From positions 124,001 to 188,000 of the forward strand of contig NW_022985702.1 in the NCBI RefSeq assembly GCF_902459465.1: a stretch of 64,000 nucleotides of DNA, written 5' to 3'. Origin of the DNA: Asterias rubens (taxonomy: Eukaryota > Echinodermata > Asteroidea > Forcipulatida > Asteriidae). The notes below the pieces were generated by a model. The model was not told the DNA's origin. It did not search any database and saw nothing but the letters and a program-made list of their open reading frames with translations. The translations under genes and the position numbers were made by a program. Each line of letters starts with the position of its first letter. The stretch's first letter is position 1. Shown here in pieces: positions 1 through 12,129 of the stretch.

Positions 1-359
1 TAGCCAAACCAATTCTGTAATGTTACTTTAAGCTAAGCAATAGTGGTTGTTTGTGGAAACTTTCTGATGGATATTTCACTAAGAAATAGAAGAAAAAAAA
101 TGAACACTACAGACTCTGCAAAAACAAAGTCTGAATACTGGCCCATTTGCTGTGTCATATCTTTTTTACAAACGTATTAGAGATATTACTTACAAACACT
201 TTTCAGCCCATCAGTTTGCTGCCTTCATTTTTTGAGTGGGTGTGGGTGAAATCTTCTTCACTTAGGTAGGCTACAATGTAGTTCACTGACACACTCCACA
301 CCAATTTGTGTGAGGTATGCAAGGAATAGTGTAAGGTGCTGCTCTTTGATGTTTGGTTA

Positions 360-825
360 AACATCTACTATTTGATCTTTGAGTTCTTGTGCTGTGAAAT
401 CGGAATCACTATCACTGCCTTCTAATAGCGGACCCTCCATTGTACACTCTGGAAATGCATAAGCTAACCTTTCATAAAAACTGAGGGCATAAACATCCAT
501 TGACAAGTATTGTGATTTTGTTAATAATTCAACTAAATTCGATGGCTCGCGCCGGTTTGGATGCGTTTTTGTTTCCTCCGAGTTTTGTAGATTTGGTAGC
601 TACTTTTTCTTCTTCAGATTCACCACTGGATGATGGATCCATTATTTTAATTCCTCTCTGGATGGATTCCTTGCAATTGTGTTTGCGTTTATCTATGGCA
701 GACTCTAGCTTAGATGATCGATGTCTTGTGCAGAGTTCTCGTATGGCCATGCGGTCTCCCATGCATAGGAACTGTCCAAGCTCGGCGTTGTCTGCACCCA
801 TTCTGCTAACAACCTCCATGTCGAT
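360..825 (-). pseudogene. SAM-like coding exon with a frameshift, 3' end of a gene
   Basis: The minus strand has a splice acceptor (ATTTTCAG) at about 826, then reads IDMEVVSRMGADNAELGQF and LCMGDRMAIRELC, which resembles the end of a SAM-like helical domain. A Ser/Glu/Lys-rich stretch follows. That frame stops near 530. The frame one base over stays open from about 570 to a TAA near 360, reading SNLVELLTKSQYLSMDVYAL and ending SDSDSDFTAQELKDQIVDV. Both halves look coding, so I infer one terminal exon with a single-base frameshift, either a real mutation or a consensus error. Earlier exons would lie to the right, but I did not find them. The function is unknown, and the SAM assignment rests on residue pattern only. 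Confidence 0.45.
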
Positions 826-1830
826 CTGAAAATATACATGGTTCAACACTGTTAACCATGCTGGACAAATAATAGTCTGGGCAGATTCATTTATGCATTT
901 GTTGTGTTATTACTCAACTAAATAACAATTGCTATTGGTAAATAATAATAAGTATTTAGCATTGTGCATTTTCTGAATGGAATTAACATTTTCTTGTTTA
1001 CTTTTTGCAACAATACAGAAGTTTTCTTTCTGGCTCTATGCTATACGCTATTTTATTAGTCATCTGGAAAAAGTACGGTTCTTGAACTCGATAGGCGTGC
1101 AATACGAACAGAGATTATCTTGTGACCTATCCTTACAGAATCCAGGTTAGTCAAACAATTGCTAGTTAGTTCCCCGGTGTTTTGTTAATTAATTTTTTTT
1201 CCGGTATTATTTAGTGCGCCATTTTTTGAGGTTGCAATACATACGTGTAGACTAGACATGTTTGCACTCTGTCATTTAAATTAAAACTAATTGACTATGT
1301 TCTGGAAGGTGAAACTCCCATTAGAGGCCATTCATAATAGTCAATGTTAAAAAATATACTCTATACACTTAAGAACAAAGTAATGCCTCAAATGATGCAG
1401 ATTTATAAGGTCAAAGGACTCCATCATGAGTAGTTTTTAATAGCTCTTTCTGGCTTAAACAAACAACTTTGTAGTTACAATATGTACCTTAAGACCCTTA
1501 TGACCCATTTCAGTTAACTGTTCAGTAACGACGAGCGGACACCACAGGTCTTCCCCGTTAACAAATGAGGCCATCTGCTTTCTTGTGTTTCATCAGTTGA
1601 AATGCGCTAGAAAACGGTGAGTCACACCCTTCAAAAATGCAGATGTGTCAATCACTTTGTCTCTTTCTTGTGTGACAAATCAGGGAGTGCCTATCACTGA
1701 CGTCGGAGGCTAAGGAACCAGCGCTGTCGTTGCCCAGGCTCTCTTGACTTGAAAAATATTCTTGACAAAACTCTGAGACATTGCATTTCCTACACCAGGA
1801 AGATTGACATGCCGCAGGTCAGTCATGGCT
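826..1830. other. no gene seen
   Basis: This AT-rich sequence has short homopolymers and no open frame with a recognisable motif on either strand. Confidence 0.4.
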
Positions 1831-2677
1831 TCAGGTCGTTAGGGCAAGATGGGGAAAACAGTTTTTATTGACCCCCCCCCCCCACAGTCTAATAATGAAG
1901 TTGAACACAACCTCTCGAAGATTTGCTGCAGCTGATGGTAACTTTCTCTGCAGGGCCTCGAGTACCTTCTGATAGTCCTTTTTTTGACGGCGTGACATCA
2001 TGATGAATGCCAGTGGCACCTGCTTCCGTCTGCCGCTGTCACTCTTCACAAAGGTGTGAACAGAAAATAGCTGCACACATGTTTCACTAGTTTAAATGTT
2101 CCATCAAGGTACCATGTCTTGGCCTTATTCAGAATTTGAAGTTTTGCAGTAAAAAAAACCCCAAAAACATGGCGGGCACCATCAAGGGGAATGCCTTTCT
2201 GCAGAAATCCATTGGGGGAAGAAGCCTTGATCGAGGATAAAATCAAGGTCTCTAGGTTCAGGAGTTCGCTGACTCTGGCGGTAATGGTTAGCAGCCAGGC
2301 AACTACATGATCCGGACAGCAAGCAGTCGGCCATCGGGGTCGACTTCAGTGCTGACAACTTCTTCAACTATGGTGCCCGCTGACTTGAAGACTTTGGCCT
2401 TGGCCCGGGGCTTAACCAAACTCTTAACTGCCACTGCAACTTCCGTCCCGGAACGTGCTGGATGTGGGTGTTCAGTGTTCAGACCCGTCTTTAAGAAATC
2501 GTCATCTTGGTGAACAGACCTGGCACAACGCTGGAACTTGTTCCTGATACTGAAAAGCCAGGTGACTTTGCTAGTAGTGGAACCAGCCTTCTTCCACTTC
2601 TTGGTGTCAGAGTAGCCATGACTGTCCTCTGAAATCACTCTACCTCTTCTCGTGCCAGCCTCAATTATCATGTACAT
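1831..2677 (-). pseudogene. decayed FLYWCH/MULE-type transposase-like gene
   Basis: Read on the minus strand, the first part (2677 to about 2303) matches a degenerate FLYWCH zinc finger: GYSDTKKW, a Trp, RNKFQRC and then EHPHP. A linker with TIVEEVVSTE follows. The reading frame then shifts twice (2367-2182 with RTPEPRDLDFILDQGF, and 2246-2046 with LQILNKAKTWYLDGTFKLVK). It shifts again into FSVHTFVKSDSGRRKQVPLA and MMSRRQKKDYQKVLEAL, ending near 1831. The WYLDGTFK and VPLAFIMMSRRQ blocks are typical of the first half of a MULE transposase domain, where the Asp is catalytic. The second catalytic Asp and the Glu region are absent. A poly-G run (1867-1877 on plus) may mark the deletion end. This is a dead remnant of a Mutator-like element or of a domesticated FLYWCH-MULE gene. 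Confidence 0.65.
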
Positions 2678-2689
2678 GTACTTGGTGAT

Positions 2690-3427
2690 CTTTCATCCCC
2701 TACGCCCGGGAGACCTTTAAAAATGACAGCGTCGTATTGATATCTTGGGTACAAAGTGACTTGGGTACAAAGTGATCGACATCGTTTTAGATATTTTAAA
2801 TAATTGTATACAATCATGTATTTGAGTAAACTAAAATGTTCATGCAAGGATGGTTCAGTTAGTTTTTATCTTGCAGTGGTCATTTCAAAAAGTTGAGTTT
2901 TCAACAGTTAAGCACAAGGAACATTCATTTTTCACTGTTTTCTTGCAGAAAAAACCCTTTTCAAACACCAGATAAAAATTGATTTAAACAAATCTTTCAC
3001 AATGCAAAATAATGGCTGCACACTCCATGAAAAGCACCCTTAACAATGCTGATGTGGGCTCCAATTGTCTTGCTGTGTGCTATTTTATAAAATTAACATA
3101 CATGTATTACTGTTTTCTGGAGAAAAAAACATACACAGTGAATAATATCAAGTGAATAAATACTATCAAGTGAAGACCTAATCAATTCTGCTATCAAATG
3201 AGGCAACTTTTGTGGAAAAAAACCAACTAACTGAACAAACCCTCTAAAGACACAATAGGATGAATAGGACTTTCTAAGCAGGGGTCCACTCATGTTATTG
3301 ATAAGGCAAAGCACCTTGCTGCCCATCACTGCTACATGTGTACCTTCTTTCCTTTGGCCTACTTCACCTTGCATCCACGATCCTGGTTCATGCGAAGAAA
3401 ACATCTTATAAAAATATGAAGAAATGG
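2690..3427. other. no gene seen
   Basis: Intergenic AT-rich sequence. The short open frames on both strands have no recognisable motif. Confidence 0.35.
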
Positions 3428-3775
3428 TTAAAGGCACTGAACACATTTGGTAATTGTAAAAGACCAGTGTTTCCACTTGGTGTATCCCAACATATATGCA
3501 TAAAATAACAAACCTGTGAAAATTTGAACTCAATTGGTCATTGAAGTTGCAAGAAAATGATATAAGAAAAAATATTCTTGTTGTACAAATGGGAATTCAC
3601 ACTTCCAGCAAGAAGTTTTATTATCTTAGTGAGAAATTACCTCTTTCTCAAAAACTAAGGTTAACTTCAGAGAGAGTCGTTTCCTACAATGCTCTATGCT
3701 ATCAACAGCTGTCTGTTGCTTGTTAACTTGTAAACTTTTATGCTAATTATTTGTTTTGAGTAGTTAACAAACATG
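3428..3775 (+). repeat. interspersed repeat, TTAAAGGCACTGGACAC family
   Basis: The copy starts TTAAAGGCACTGAACACATT and continues with blocks shared by the other copies in the window: AAAGACCAGTGTTTCCACTT, ATAACAAACCTGTGAAAAT and AATTACCTCTTTCTC. It ends near TTTTGAGTAGTTAACAAAC. Related copies lie at 9300-9605 (minus), 36237-36380, 37962-38240 and 54012-54400. The ends, TTAAAGGCAGTGGACAC and a GTAATTACTCAAAATAA-like motif, suggest a short non-autonomous DNA element. It has no coding capacity. Confidence 0.7.
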
Positions 3776-6360
3776 TCTTCCTGTAAGTCAAATGGATGTG
3801 ACTTTGAAAAATACAGCATCAATGGGCTTGAATTTAGTTTTTTTGTAGTACAATTTATCGAAATGCTGTCAGTGTCACGAATATTGCAAGTAAAAGAATA
3901 TCATACCCTGGATAAACTTAAAACTTGATGCGGCACCCTGGGGTACTGGATATTGAAACAGTAGACACTAGCCATTAGCATCATCAAAGCCAAGGGGAAT
4001 GTCCTGATGTCATAATTTACCACACAATTGTCGATGGATAACATAAACAGCTGGCTAGTTAGCAAGCAATCACATTTACAAAACATTAATAAATAATTGA
4101 GTGTTTAAGTTGAAACAACCTAATGCACTCGAAGTCTGCCTTGACTGCATTTTTATTAAGTCAATTTATCCTAAAATTTTAAAGCCCTATACACTCATGG
4201 TAAGATTGTAAATTATTACATATCTTAGTTCAAATTAAATATGGACGCAGATAATGACCAGTTACCAAGAGTAATTATTTCATTGAAAAGTCAAACTTGT
4301 CATGCTTCTTAAATCTTAAATGGGGTAAAAAAAAAAACGACCTTTAAGTTTCAGTGAGCAATTGACATAAAAGAACATATCATCTCAACACACACATGTA
4401 CACAAACACAAAATGTCATCTTCCAACTTTCTAGCTAACGCAACAGACTCACAGTCGCAGCCCCGCACACAAATCCAGGCCCGCCCTGTATACTGTACAA
4501 TTATGTACAATGTTCTTCAAACTGTCAATCTGTCATAAAAAAGTATCTTTATGACTTAAAGAGCAGATGAATAGAGTGATAAACCATTTGCCTTTGCAAG
4601 AACTGTCAATATTTGAACGTAAAAATGTGCTTTCTTGGCCAGCATTGTAATGGAAACATGGCGGCAAATTGTATTTATATATTTAAATGTATAACAAAAT
4701 AACACAGACAACCGTGGTTAGTTTTTGTTAGACTTTACACTGGCATATAAATATATAAATATACAAATCGATACATAAAGAAACAAAGAAGCAAAATAGT
4801 GCAAATACCAAGCCAGTGAGTGGCGAGGAGGAACAAGTGACCAGCACCTCTACAAAGCCGTCCTGCCACAACGACTGACCCCTAATACCCACCCACAGTC
4901 AAAAACCACCCATCCCACTGTGAAAAAGAAAGAAAGCGATTGTTATTGCTCTTAGTCTTACCTCAATTGTTAGATGGTGTCTTAAGGTCAATCCTGTATT
5001 ACATCCATTGCCTTGAAGTTTTAATTTTTAAGGCCCATGTTTTTTGCGCCTGAAATTTTCCCCAAACATTTCCTTAGAATTTGACCTCGTTTCCGCATAC
5101 TGAAATATGGCTCCTATTGGCCTGGTGTTGGCCATAGTCTGCCATCAGGTTGGGTTACTTTAGCAAACCTAGACACAAAATCTGTAACTGCTGCATCTTT
5201 TTCCGGCTGGTGAAGGATGATGTCAATGGCCCAGGGTGACACATCAGCTGGGGATGACGTTTGGATGACTGTAGGACATCTTTGTCTGGTCATTGGCCTC
5301 CATGAATGTCAAGACATGACCAGGATGATCAAGGGAAGGTTTTGGTGTGGGGAAGTCCCGTACACACTGCAGCATCTTGTCATTTACTGGTGGATTGGAT
5401 GAGCAGTAATGACACACTGGATCAGTGCTTTAGCAAAAATTACCATGCCAATGCACCGATCCATGTGTCGCATCACAAACTGAAATTCATCATACACTGC
5501 TGCATCCGCATGCAACCGAGTACAAATATGAGAAATATAAATTGAAATTAATTCTGACAGATAGCGAGGGGCCGATTCACTGTGATGAATCAGTTTAAAA
5601 GTAACACAGACGATTTTATACACAACACGAACTTTGACTGAAAGCCAGTGTAAATCAAAAAAAGAATTGGTGTCATATCTGAACGGCGATCAAACTGTTT
5701 CCTTATAACAAGACCGGGTGCAGCATTTTGAAATGAACTGATGGTTGAGATCATCGTTCACGTGGGAGGACCTGTGGCAGGGACTGTGGGGGCTCCTGTT
5801 GACGATAGTTGCAGTACCTCGTTCCGGAAGTCTGTGGGCGAGAAATTTCAAATAATTGTTATAACATATATAAGTTTTTTTTAAAAGGGTGATTTCGTAC
5901 CCAGTCACTTCGTACACTTTTGCTTTATAACGGGATCGTATACATCTGCCGGTAAATACGGGAATTGTATTAGCCGATTTATTAACTGAACAAATTAATG
6001 ACTTCGTTGTGTTAATGATAGGTTGTATCCTTCCATATAATATTTTGTGTTGTAACACCCCTTACACAAATTATTATTGTAAGTGAACGACTCAAAGATT
6101 TCAGCTAGCTACATGTTGTTTTTGTGAATCGGACTCATGAATTTACAGACCATTTTGTATGAAGACTGGTTCCTTGTGCCTCACCACTGTTGCCTCGTTT
6201 CATTTTTTTGCACTATTTTATGATTTTGTTTTTTAAACATCGGAATGTTTATTGTTTGTGACTCTGCTTCAATAATTTATGGGCATGGTGAGCCAGTGTG
6301 CCCTTTAATTATGACAGTATAAATATTTACACAAACTGATTTCTTCCTAGATGATCTTTG
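3776..6360. other. no gene seen
   Basis: AT-rich sequence with ATAAATATATAAATATAC-like microsatellite around 4744-4770. Small open frames at 5217-5623 and 5690-6058 show no domain signature, and I do not call them genes. Confidence 0.35.
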
Positions 6361-6364
6361 GCGG

Positions 6365-6789
6365 TTACGGGTTGCATCCACAGGCAACCGCATGGTACGA
6401 TGTAATAGCCAGGTGTTGAAAAATCCTGGTCTTTAAACGCCGGTCAACTGCTGCTATTTGGGCTCCCAGCCTCACCTTATTCTTATTGTCTACCGAGTAT
6501 TTAACTGAAGTCATGTGAAACTTGGCAGCCGTCTCCATTGTTACCTTACCCGAGCTGAATAAAAGTGACTGTTGATGTTTTCCTTCCTCAGTGAATTCTC
6601 CTTGACGGGAATCTTGGCATCAATTAAACCCTTGTACTTGGTGGCTGAGCGGAAGGACTTGTTTGGCGGTTGCATCCACCGTGCGATGGTCCTGTCTCCT
6701 ACAAATAGAATTTTTGTTGGTGTTTTATGTTGATTATTTGTATAACACTGAAGTATTACATCAAACAGGTGACCTGTATCTGAAAGCAT
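6365..6789 (-). pseudogene. decayed member of an uncharacterised DDE-like family (copy 1)
   Basis: On the minus strand, VGDRTIARWMQPPNKSFRSA runs into TKYKGLIDAKIPVKEN and HFYSARVR. A stop follows at 6541, after which the same frame region reads AAKFHMTSVKYSVDNKNKVR. These blocks align in order with the copy at 46.5-47.6 kb (MVPPNKTRRASSAYKGLIEA, VPAKRNDERAF, CRVKYRMEFTAEFHHGVAIF, SCDCMDKIHVGG). The shared PPNK...YKGLI(D/E)AK(I/V)P...(N/R)DERK...R order, followed by an Asp next to a (N/D)K(I/V) motif, defines the family. The piece is truncated at both ends and contains at least one stop. Its function is not established; see the better copy for the argument that it is a DDE transposase. Confidence 0.5.
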
Positions 6790-9299
6790 GATGCAGTCAA
6801 TACTGGTCGTGCTGGACGGATATATTTACAACATGGGCCTACATAATGTGTATTATATTAGGGTAATTGGCTGTGTAAATTTTATTTTCCAAATAATTAT
6901 CCCGCTTTGGGCATGCTTCATGATTTGTTCTTCAATTCAATTCTTGCAAATTTATGCTTTATCACCTTATTGTCTACATCCAGGCAGCAGTGCCATCTAA
7001 TCCCACTGGCCAGTTTCTTTGTAATCTTCTCAGCTGAATCTAGCTTGAGGATTCTTACATAAGTGCAGGTGATGACACCCTGCATTTCCTGCAAATGTTG
7101 AACATTCTCTCAAAAGGTGACAGCAGTCACAAGCTTGCTTCCTCTCTTGTGAAGTTCACAGTCAGAAAATTATTGACTGGTTCGTCTCCCCTACTCCTCA
7201 CTGTGAACTTCCTCCAAAGCCTGCCTTATGAAGCTTGAGCTGTTTCCTACCGATCTGGGTTTCATTTGGGTGACCAGACGAGAGGTCAAAACGTCAAGAA
7301 ATTGCCCACGGTGATCAGATCTTTTACTGCTTGAGAAGATACGGCTCCACGGGCATTGGGGCAGCTTGAACTGAATACATTTTATATATTCCCCTATCAT
7401 GTACGTAGTATCTCCAGTTAATATGAGTCACCTCTCTCGTCTTTGTGTAGATACATATCCCCATAAGACATTTTGCCTCCATAAGTTGGACACTTGAAGG
7501 AGCCCCAAAAAACAGCTTCTTCTCTAAAGTTATCCCCAAGCGTTCGTAAAGGCACTATTCCACCCACACCAGATCGCCTCTTTGCAGCACACTCCTGAAC
7601 TGCTTGGGCATGAATGAGATCTTCATGACTTTCTCCCCGACAAGCATCTTCTTGTATACTTTCTGAAGATCAAGTACGGGCGATCTCTCTCGATGTTGCC
7701 TACTACAGTGATGATCTCGAGGAAGTACCCCCAAAACACGCGAGTGCCGCGAGCGAGAACGAGATTTTTTCGAGTTTTATCGAGGGGAAATTCAACCCCT
7801 CGAAAAGCCAAACCCCTTGCTCCAAACCTGCTCGTAATCGCAAGATCCACACAGCTGTAAAAATTACATGGAAGCGAGGAATTACGAGGGCTCTCCGAGG
7901 ATCACTGACCCGTGAAGACAAAGTTGATTTCTAACTGAAGATCAACCCAATTGAAGACGGTGCCATACAGGCTCTAGCGGCTACATAGAAAGGGTTTTGA
8001 AAAGTGTACCACTACTTTGTAGTGAGGTTTACATGATTTCAAAAGCGTCTTTGTTACAAAAAGAATATATTAGATTTCCATTGGGGGATGCAGGCATGTT
8101 CTGAGCACTGACAAAACGCGGAGATTTACCCGTCAGAATTCGTTGTTTTATTATAACACGATCTCCGGTCCACAAAAATTGCCATCTACATGATTTCGAT
8201 AGTTCCATACTTCAGTGTCTTCAATGTCCAATTGGTTTTGATTGAAAACATGCTGTACGCGAATGCGGCGATGGCCGCCGCAGTATGCCGGGCGTCCATT
8301 TCTACCCCAGAAACCTATGCTAAGCGTGCGTGGCGTGTACAGATTCACGGCTTGGCCGCAGGATTTGGTCTCAAATACGGCAATGTACAGAATGCGTGAA
8401 CATTATCGGAATCGCGCTACTTGCTACGTGTATTTTGCACTCACTGTGCCCCTGTTTAGTGCTTGCACTGCGCTTTCTGAGCCATGCTGCGCTGCGGCAG
8501 TGATAACTTGGGCCTCGTGTAGTTTCAATGGCGGCGTACAAAGTGAAATGTATTACATTCTGCATTCGGACTGCCAATCATTCTGCACAGCTGGCTTTTT
8601 TTATTTTCTCCCGCTTGTTTGGTCCCCCACCCCCACTGGCTCTCAGACTGTTACAGCATTTCATGTTATCGAAGGAGACTGCAAGTAAAATTACTGCAAA
8701 TGATTCTGCGAGGCTGATTTTTATTTTCTATGCAGAGGTGACAGGAGTGGGGTATGGAATTCTTCCTAAGGCCCAAATCATAAATCGAGATATTGTATGA
8801 ATTCAAAGGAGATAATATGAATTTCTTAATTGTTACAAGTTTTATCATTTGAAGTGGGACGTTTTCATGGTCAGAGAGGTCTTAAAACAGAGCTCATATA
8901 AATGGTGAACTTTGTATTGCCCTATTGAGGTACATGTAGGCCTAATGGTTAAATGTGAAATCTCCCTCTAGAAAAGACTTCATGTTTCTGTTATTTTTTT
9001 TTTTTAAATAAAGTATCACAGTATACATGTGTGTAAATGTACATTTTTTGTACAGATAATTTTTAAATCTCCAAATGCTGCGTGGCAACTGACTTACAGA
9101 AAGCATATCTTTTTGGGAACATTACCAAACGTTTTGGGGTAAAAACAATTAATTTATTTAAAATGCGACATAGATTGTTTCAATTCACGAACAAAATATC
9201 GTTTTATTCAAAACATGGGTATACCATGTACATGTATAAAAAACATTAAAACAACATACATTCACATAAAATTGGTACTAAGTGAGCCTCCTGTATTGT
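6790..9299. other. no gene confidently seen; one shared repeat
   Basis: Several open frames (for example 7191-7540 and 8242-8688) have no recognisable domain. Positions 7690-7760 (plus), with TGATCTCGAGGAAGTACCC followed by Arg/Glu-rich CGAG-repeats, resemble the reverse complement of 21660-21740, so this is a dispersed repeat. GC content rises around 8250-8550 without a convincing exon chain. Confidence 0.35.
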
Positions 9300-9605
9300 A
9301 TTAAACTTACATTACATTAAACTTACATGTTTAAAGATAATGATGATAGAAAGTTTCTCTTGAAATATTACTGGCTGAGGTGCTGTAGTTTTTTAGAAGT
9401 GAGTAAAACAATTAGTTTTGATCTCATGAGTCGAAAACTTGATGATTGAAAACACTTAAGGGTTTTCCCCACTTTTTTCTGGTGATTGCAATGACCGATT
9501 GAGCTTAAACTTTCACAGGTTTGTTGTTTCATGTTTATGTTGGGATACACCAAGTGAGGATACTGGTCTTTGAAATTTACCAAAAGTATAAACTCCCTTT
9601 AATAC
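9300..9605 (-). repeat. interspersed repeat, TTAAAGGCACTGGACAC family
   Basis: The reverse complement reads TTTGGTAAATTTCAAAGACC, then CACTTGGTGTATCCCAACAT and ACAAACCTGTGAAAGTTT, matching the copy at 3428 block for block. The outer end is degraded (AAAGGGAGTTTATAC). It has no coding content. Confidence 0.6.
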
Positions 9606-10144
9606 CCCCAAAAACAGAAGTGATAAATCTTCTCTTACAAATGTCTTAGTTCATTTTTTTATCATTAAGAAAAAGGGTTCTCTCGGTGTTTCTGGCATTA
9701 AGTTTTCACCACAGCATCTTATAAACCATTACAAGGTGCTACATTATCAAAAGATCTGTGTAAAATGGAACATAGCTCTGCATACTGTAAAAGTAATAAC
9801 AAGTGCTCCGGGACGCCTTTCAAGTGCGAATCGTGCTGTGTAAGAACTGTGTATTATTATTATTACCAAATCAAAATTAATCTTGCAAAGATACATAATT
9901 TCACAGAATTATAGAGTGGAGTTTGATCCTATTTTGTATTTTCAGTTGGAGTGCTTAGGTAAGCCAATCGGTTGTGAAAAGTGCTATATAAGAACTGTGT
10001 ATTTTTATTATTACTAAATCAAACCTAATCTTGCAAAGATAACTCCACAGAAATTTAAAGAGGGAGACTATTCCCATTTTATATTTTCAGTTGGAATATT
10101 TACTTATTTACCAAAAGTATATATTCCCTTTAAGGCACTGTATT
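9606..10144. other. no gene; partial internal duplication
   Basis: Two related segments (about 9835-9935 and 9985-10080) share AAGAACTGTGTATTATTATTA and CTAATCTTGCAAAGATA, a diverged tandem duplication of about 150 bp. The 3' UTR of the minus-strand BEN gene would begin here. Confidence 0.4.
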
Positions 10145-10744
10145 TTAATTGACAGCAACTTCCGGCCTGTCACATCTCCTCAACCTCCTACACCCTTCGT
10201 CAATGGCGACTCTGCACTCCTTCTGCCAGAATGCATCGAACTGTGTAGGAGATCGAGAAGATGACTTTGCCGTCAATCTCTTTACATTTGCTATTCGGGT
10301 GGGGTCGAGTTGCTTTTTCCCCCGTACACACCGACAATTCGACTCCCCCATCTCCTTCTCGGAAAAAAGCAGCCTTACAAGGGACAAAGCAAAGTTTGGC
10401 TCAGAGCACGAACCCGCCTTTAACACCATCACCCTTTGCGGAGTAAGATCAGGCGGGTTCGTGTTCGAAGGTGAGCGTGGTGGTGGTGTCCTGTGCATTG
10501 ATGGGGCCCTGGTCGGCGGTGGTGTGGGTGATCTCGGAACAGCTAGTAAAAGGGGCGTAGTTGTGGATGTCGCGTTTGGTGAACTGGTAACGACCGGTGA
10601 CAGGCCTTTGGATGCAGATCCAAATTTGGCCTGCCACAAGTCGCTTACCTGTTCTGCCATCTTTCTGAAGACGTCACTGTCAACGCACCTGCATACAGGT
10701 CCTGCTGTTGGTCTCAGTTGGGTCCTCTCCTCAGCGTATGGAAT
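10145..10744 (-). CDS. terminal exon carrying the BEN domain
   Basis: This open 200-codon exon follows an acceptor (CTTGTTAACAG). It begins IPYAEERTQLRP, passes a Pro/Thr/Ser-rich linker, and then gives the BEN core at about codons 110-160: hydrophobic helix LSLVRLLFSEKE, a Cys pair NCRC, GKKQLDP and RIANVKRL. It ends RPEVAVN at a TAA. A GTAAGC at 10643-10648 could act as an alternative donor, but the frame reads through it. Codon use is GC-richer than the surrounding introns, which supports real coding sequence. Confidence 0.7.
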   Translation of the reverse strand: MPYAEERTQLRPTAGPVCRCVDSDVFRKMAEQVSDLWQAKFGSASKGLSPVVTSSPNATSTTTPLLLAVPRSPTPPPTRAPSMHRTPPPRSPSNTNPPDLTPQRVMVLKAGSCSEPNFALSLVRLLFSEKEMGESNCRCVRGKKQLDPTRIANVKRLTAKSSSRSPTQFDAFWQKECRVAIDEGCRRLRRCDRPEVAVN

Positions 10745-10984
10745 CTGTTAACAAGATAAAATTTATCGTTACCATCATCGGTACATAGGTGTATTCTCAA
10801 ACATGTGTTGAACATGGAACTAGGCCTCCAGCTTTCTTCCCGTAACAATTGTTTGCAAAAGACTAATTGTTTTCTATTTAAAGGGAAATAGGGAAAAGCA
10901 GAAACGTGTTCGAAAAAAAAAGGTTCTGTTTTTTAATGATCTTTTGAATTGCCGACGTATCTCAAAAGAAATACAACCAGTGCT

Positions 10985-11190
10985 ACAAAATGTCCTTTTA
11001 CATGTAAATGTCCTTTTACATTTCGCATAGTAAAAGGAAAACCACGCAATTTCGAGGCATATTTGTGTAGATCATTGTATTCTACTTTTCAAACATCGTT
11101 CTAACCATATGCATTTTATAACAAACGGTTAAACGAGACGAGACCAACTCGCCCGATCCAAGGCAACGTGTACCTTAAAGGGGCACACCG
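10985..11190 (+). repeat. half copy of the fold-back repeat (see 46316-46592)
   Basis: The stretch from AACCACGCAATTTCGAGGCA through ATCATTGTATTCTAC, TAACCATATGCATTTTATAA and GACCAACTCGCCCGATCCA matches 46316-46592 in pieces. Here the palindromic centre is missing. The repeat lies in the last intron of the BEN gene. Confidence 0.6.
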
Positions 11191-11218
11191 GCTTACCATT
11201 TACGTGATTTAGTGATGC

Positions 11219-12129
11219 AGCCCTGATACTTCGGCTTTTAAGGGGCACGGCAGTTTTGCCTTGACTTTTTGTAAAAATTTAGGGCACCAAGGCAATTTTC
11301 AAAAATTTGGAAGGGCATCACGGCAATCATAAAAAGTTGCGAAGGGCACGACGGCAGTTTGAAAAAAAACCTCAGAGTTGCCTGTAAAAAATAGTTCTTC
11401 AAATTTTTCCATTTTCTAATCTAACTGTTACCCAATGAAAAAAGAAAGCATTCATCTAATTCAACAAAATAAAGAACAACTACTTACAATACACAATAAT
11501 TTTTTTTTTGTTCATACGTAATCCTACTATTGGTCATGCACGTTGTGTAGTTTTTCGTAGAGACGCTAAAATTCCCACGTAACTGCTCCATTTTGACACG
11601 ATGTTGACAGAATAAATGCATGCGGTGCGCGACGCCTATGCTGTACATGATGGTACATCACATGTACCAAGCATGGGGAAAACCACTATCCCAGCATGCA
11701 AGACACGTCGAGTCTTTTTCTCAAGGCGTTTAGCGTTGGTTCGCGTAATTTTACCACTAGAGGGCGTTTCTCACGCTATCGCTCTGTTCCGAAACGCCCT
11801 CTAGCGTTCGATGTTTCAAGTATTTTTTTTGTCGCACGCAAAGAACAACGACTAACGGGCCTGAAATCTGCTGTTGTGCCTTACGTGGGTGAAATTGGGG
11901 TATATTTCGTTGCGTGAAATTTACACAGACATCGGGACTTTTGGGCTTATTTTCGAACTTTGACAACGTTGAATATAATTTGTTTTCGGGAGGAAGGGCA
12001 CGGCGGCAATGATGAGAAAAGGGCACGGCAATCATTGCCGTGAAAAATTGTTTTTTTGAAGGGCATTGCGGCAATCGGTAGGGGCAACGACGGCAATTGC
12101 CGTCGTTGCCGTCGTGAAGTATCAGGGCT
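11219..12129. mobile_element. hAT-like non-autonomous DNA transposon (911 bp)
   Basis: The 14-bp terminal inverted repeats AGCCCTGATACTTC (11219-11232) and GAAGTATCAGGGCT (12116-12129) are perfect. The flanking octamers AGTGATGC and TGTGATGT match at 6 of 8 positions, consistent with an old 8-bp target duplication. Subterminal repeats of the type AAGGGCACGGCAATT recur at both ends. The right end contains a perfect 28-bp palindrome at 12083-12110. No transposase frame is present. It sits in the last intron of the BEN gene. The hAT assignment rests on the 8-bp duplication and remains tentative. Confidence 0.6.

Noticed and set aside
10149-10751. 200-codon plus-strand open frame
   Set aside because: It is antisense to the BEN exon, whose reading frame has clear domain motifs and a splice acceptor.
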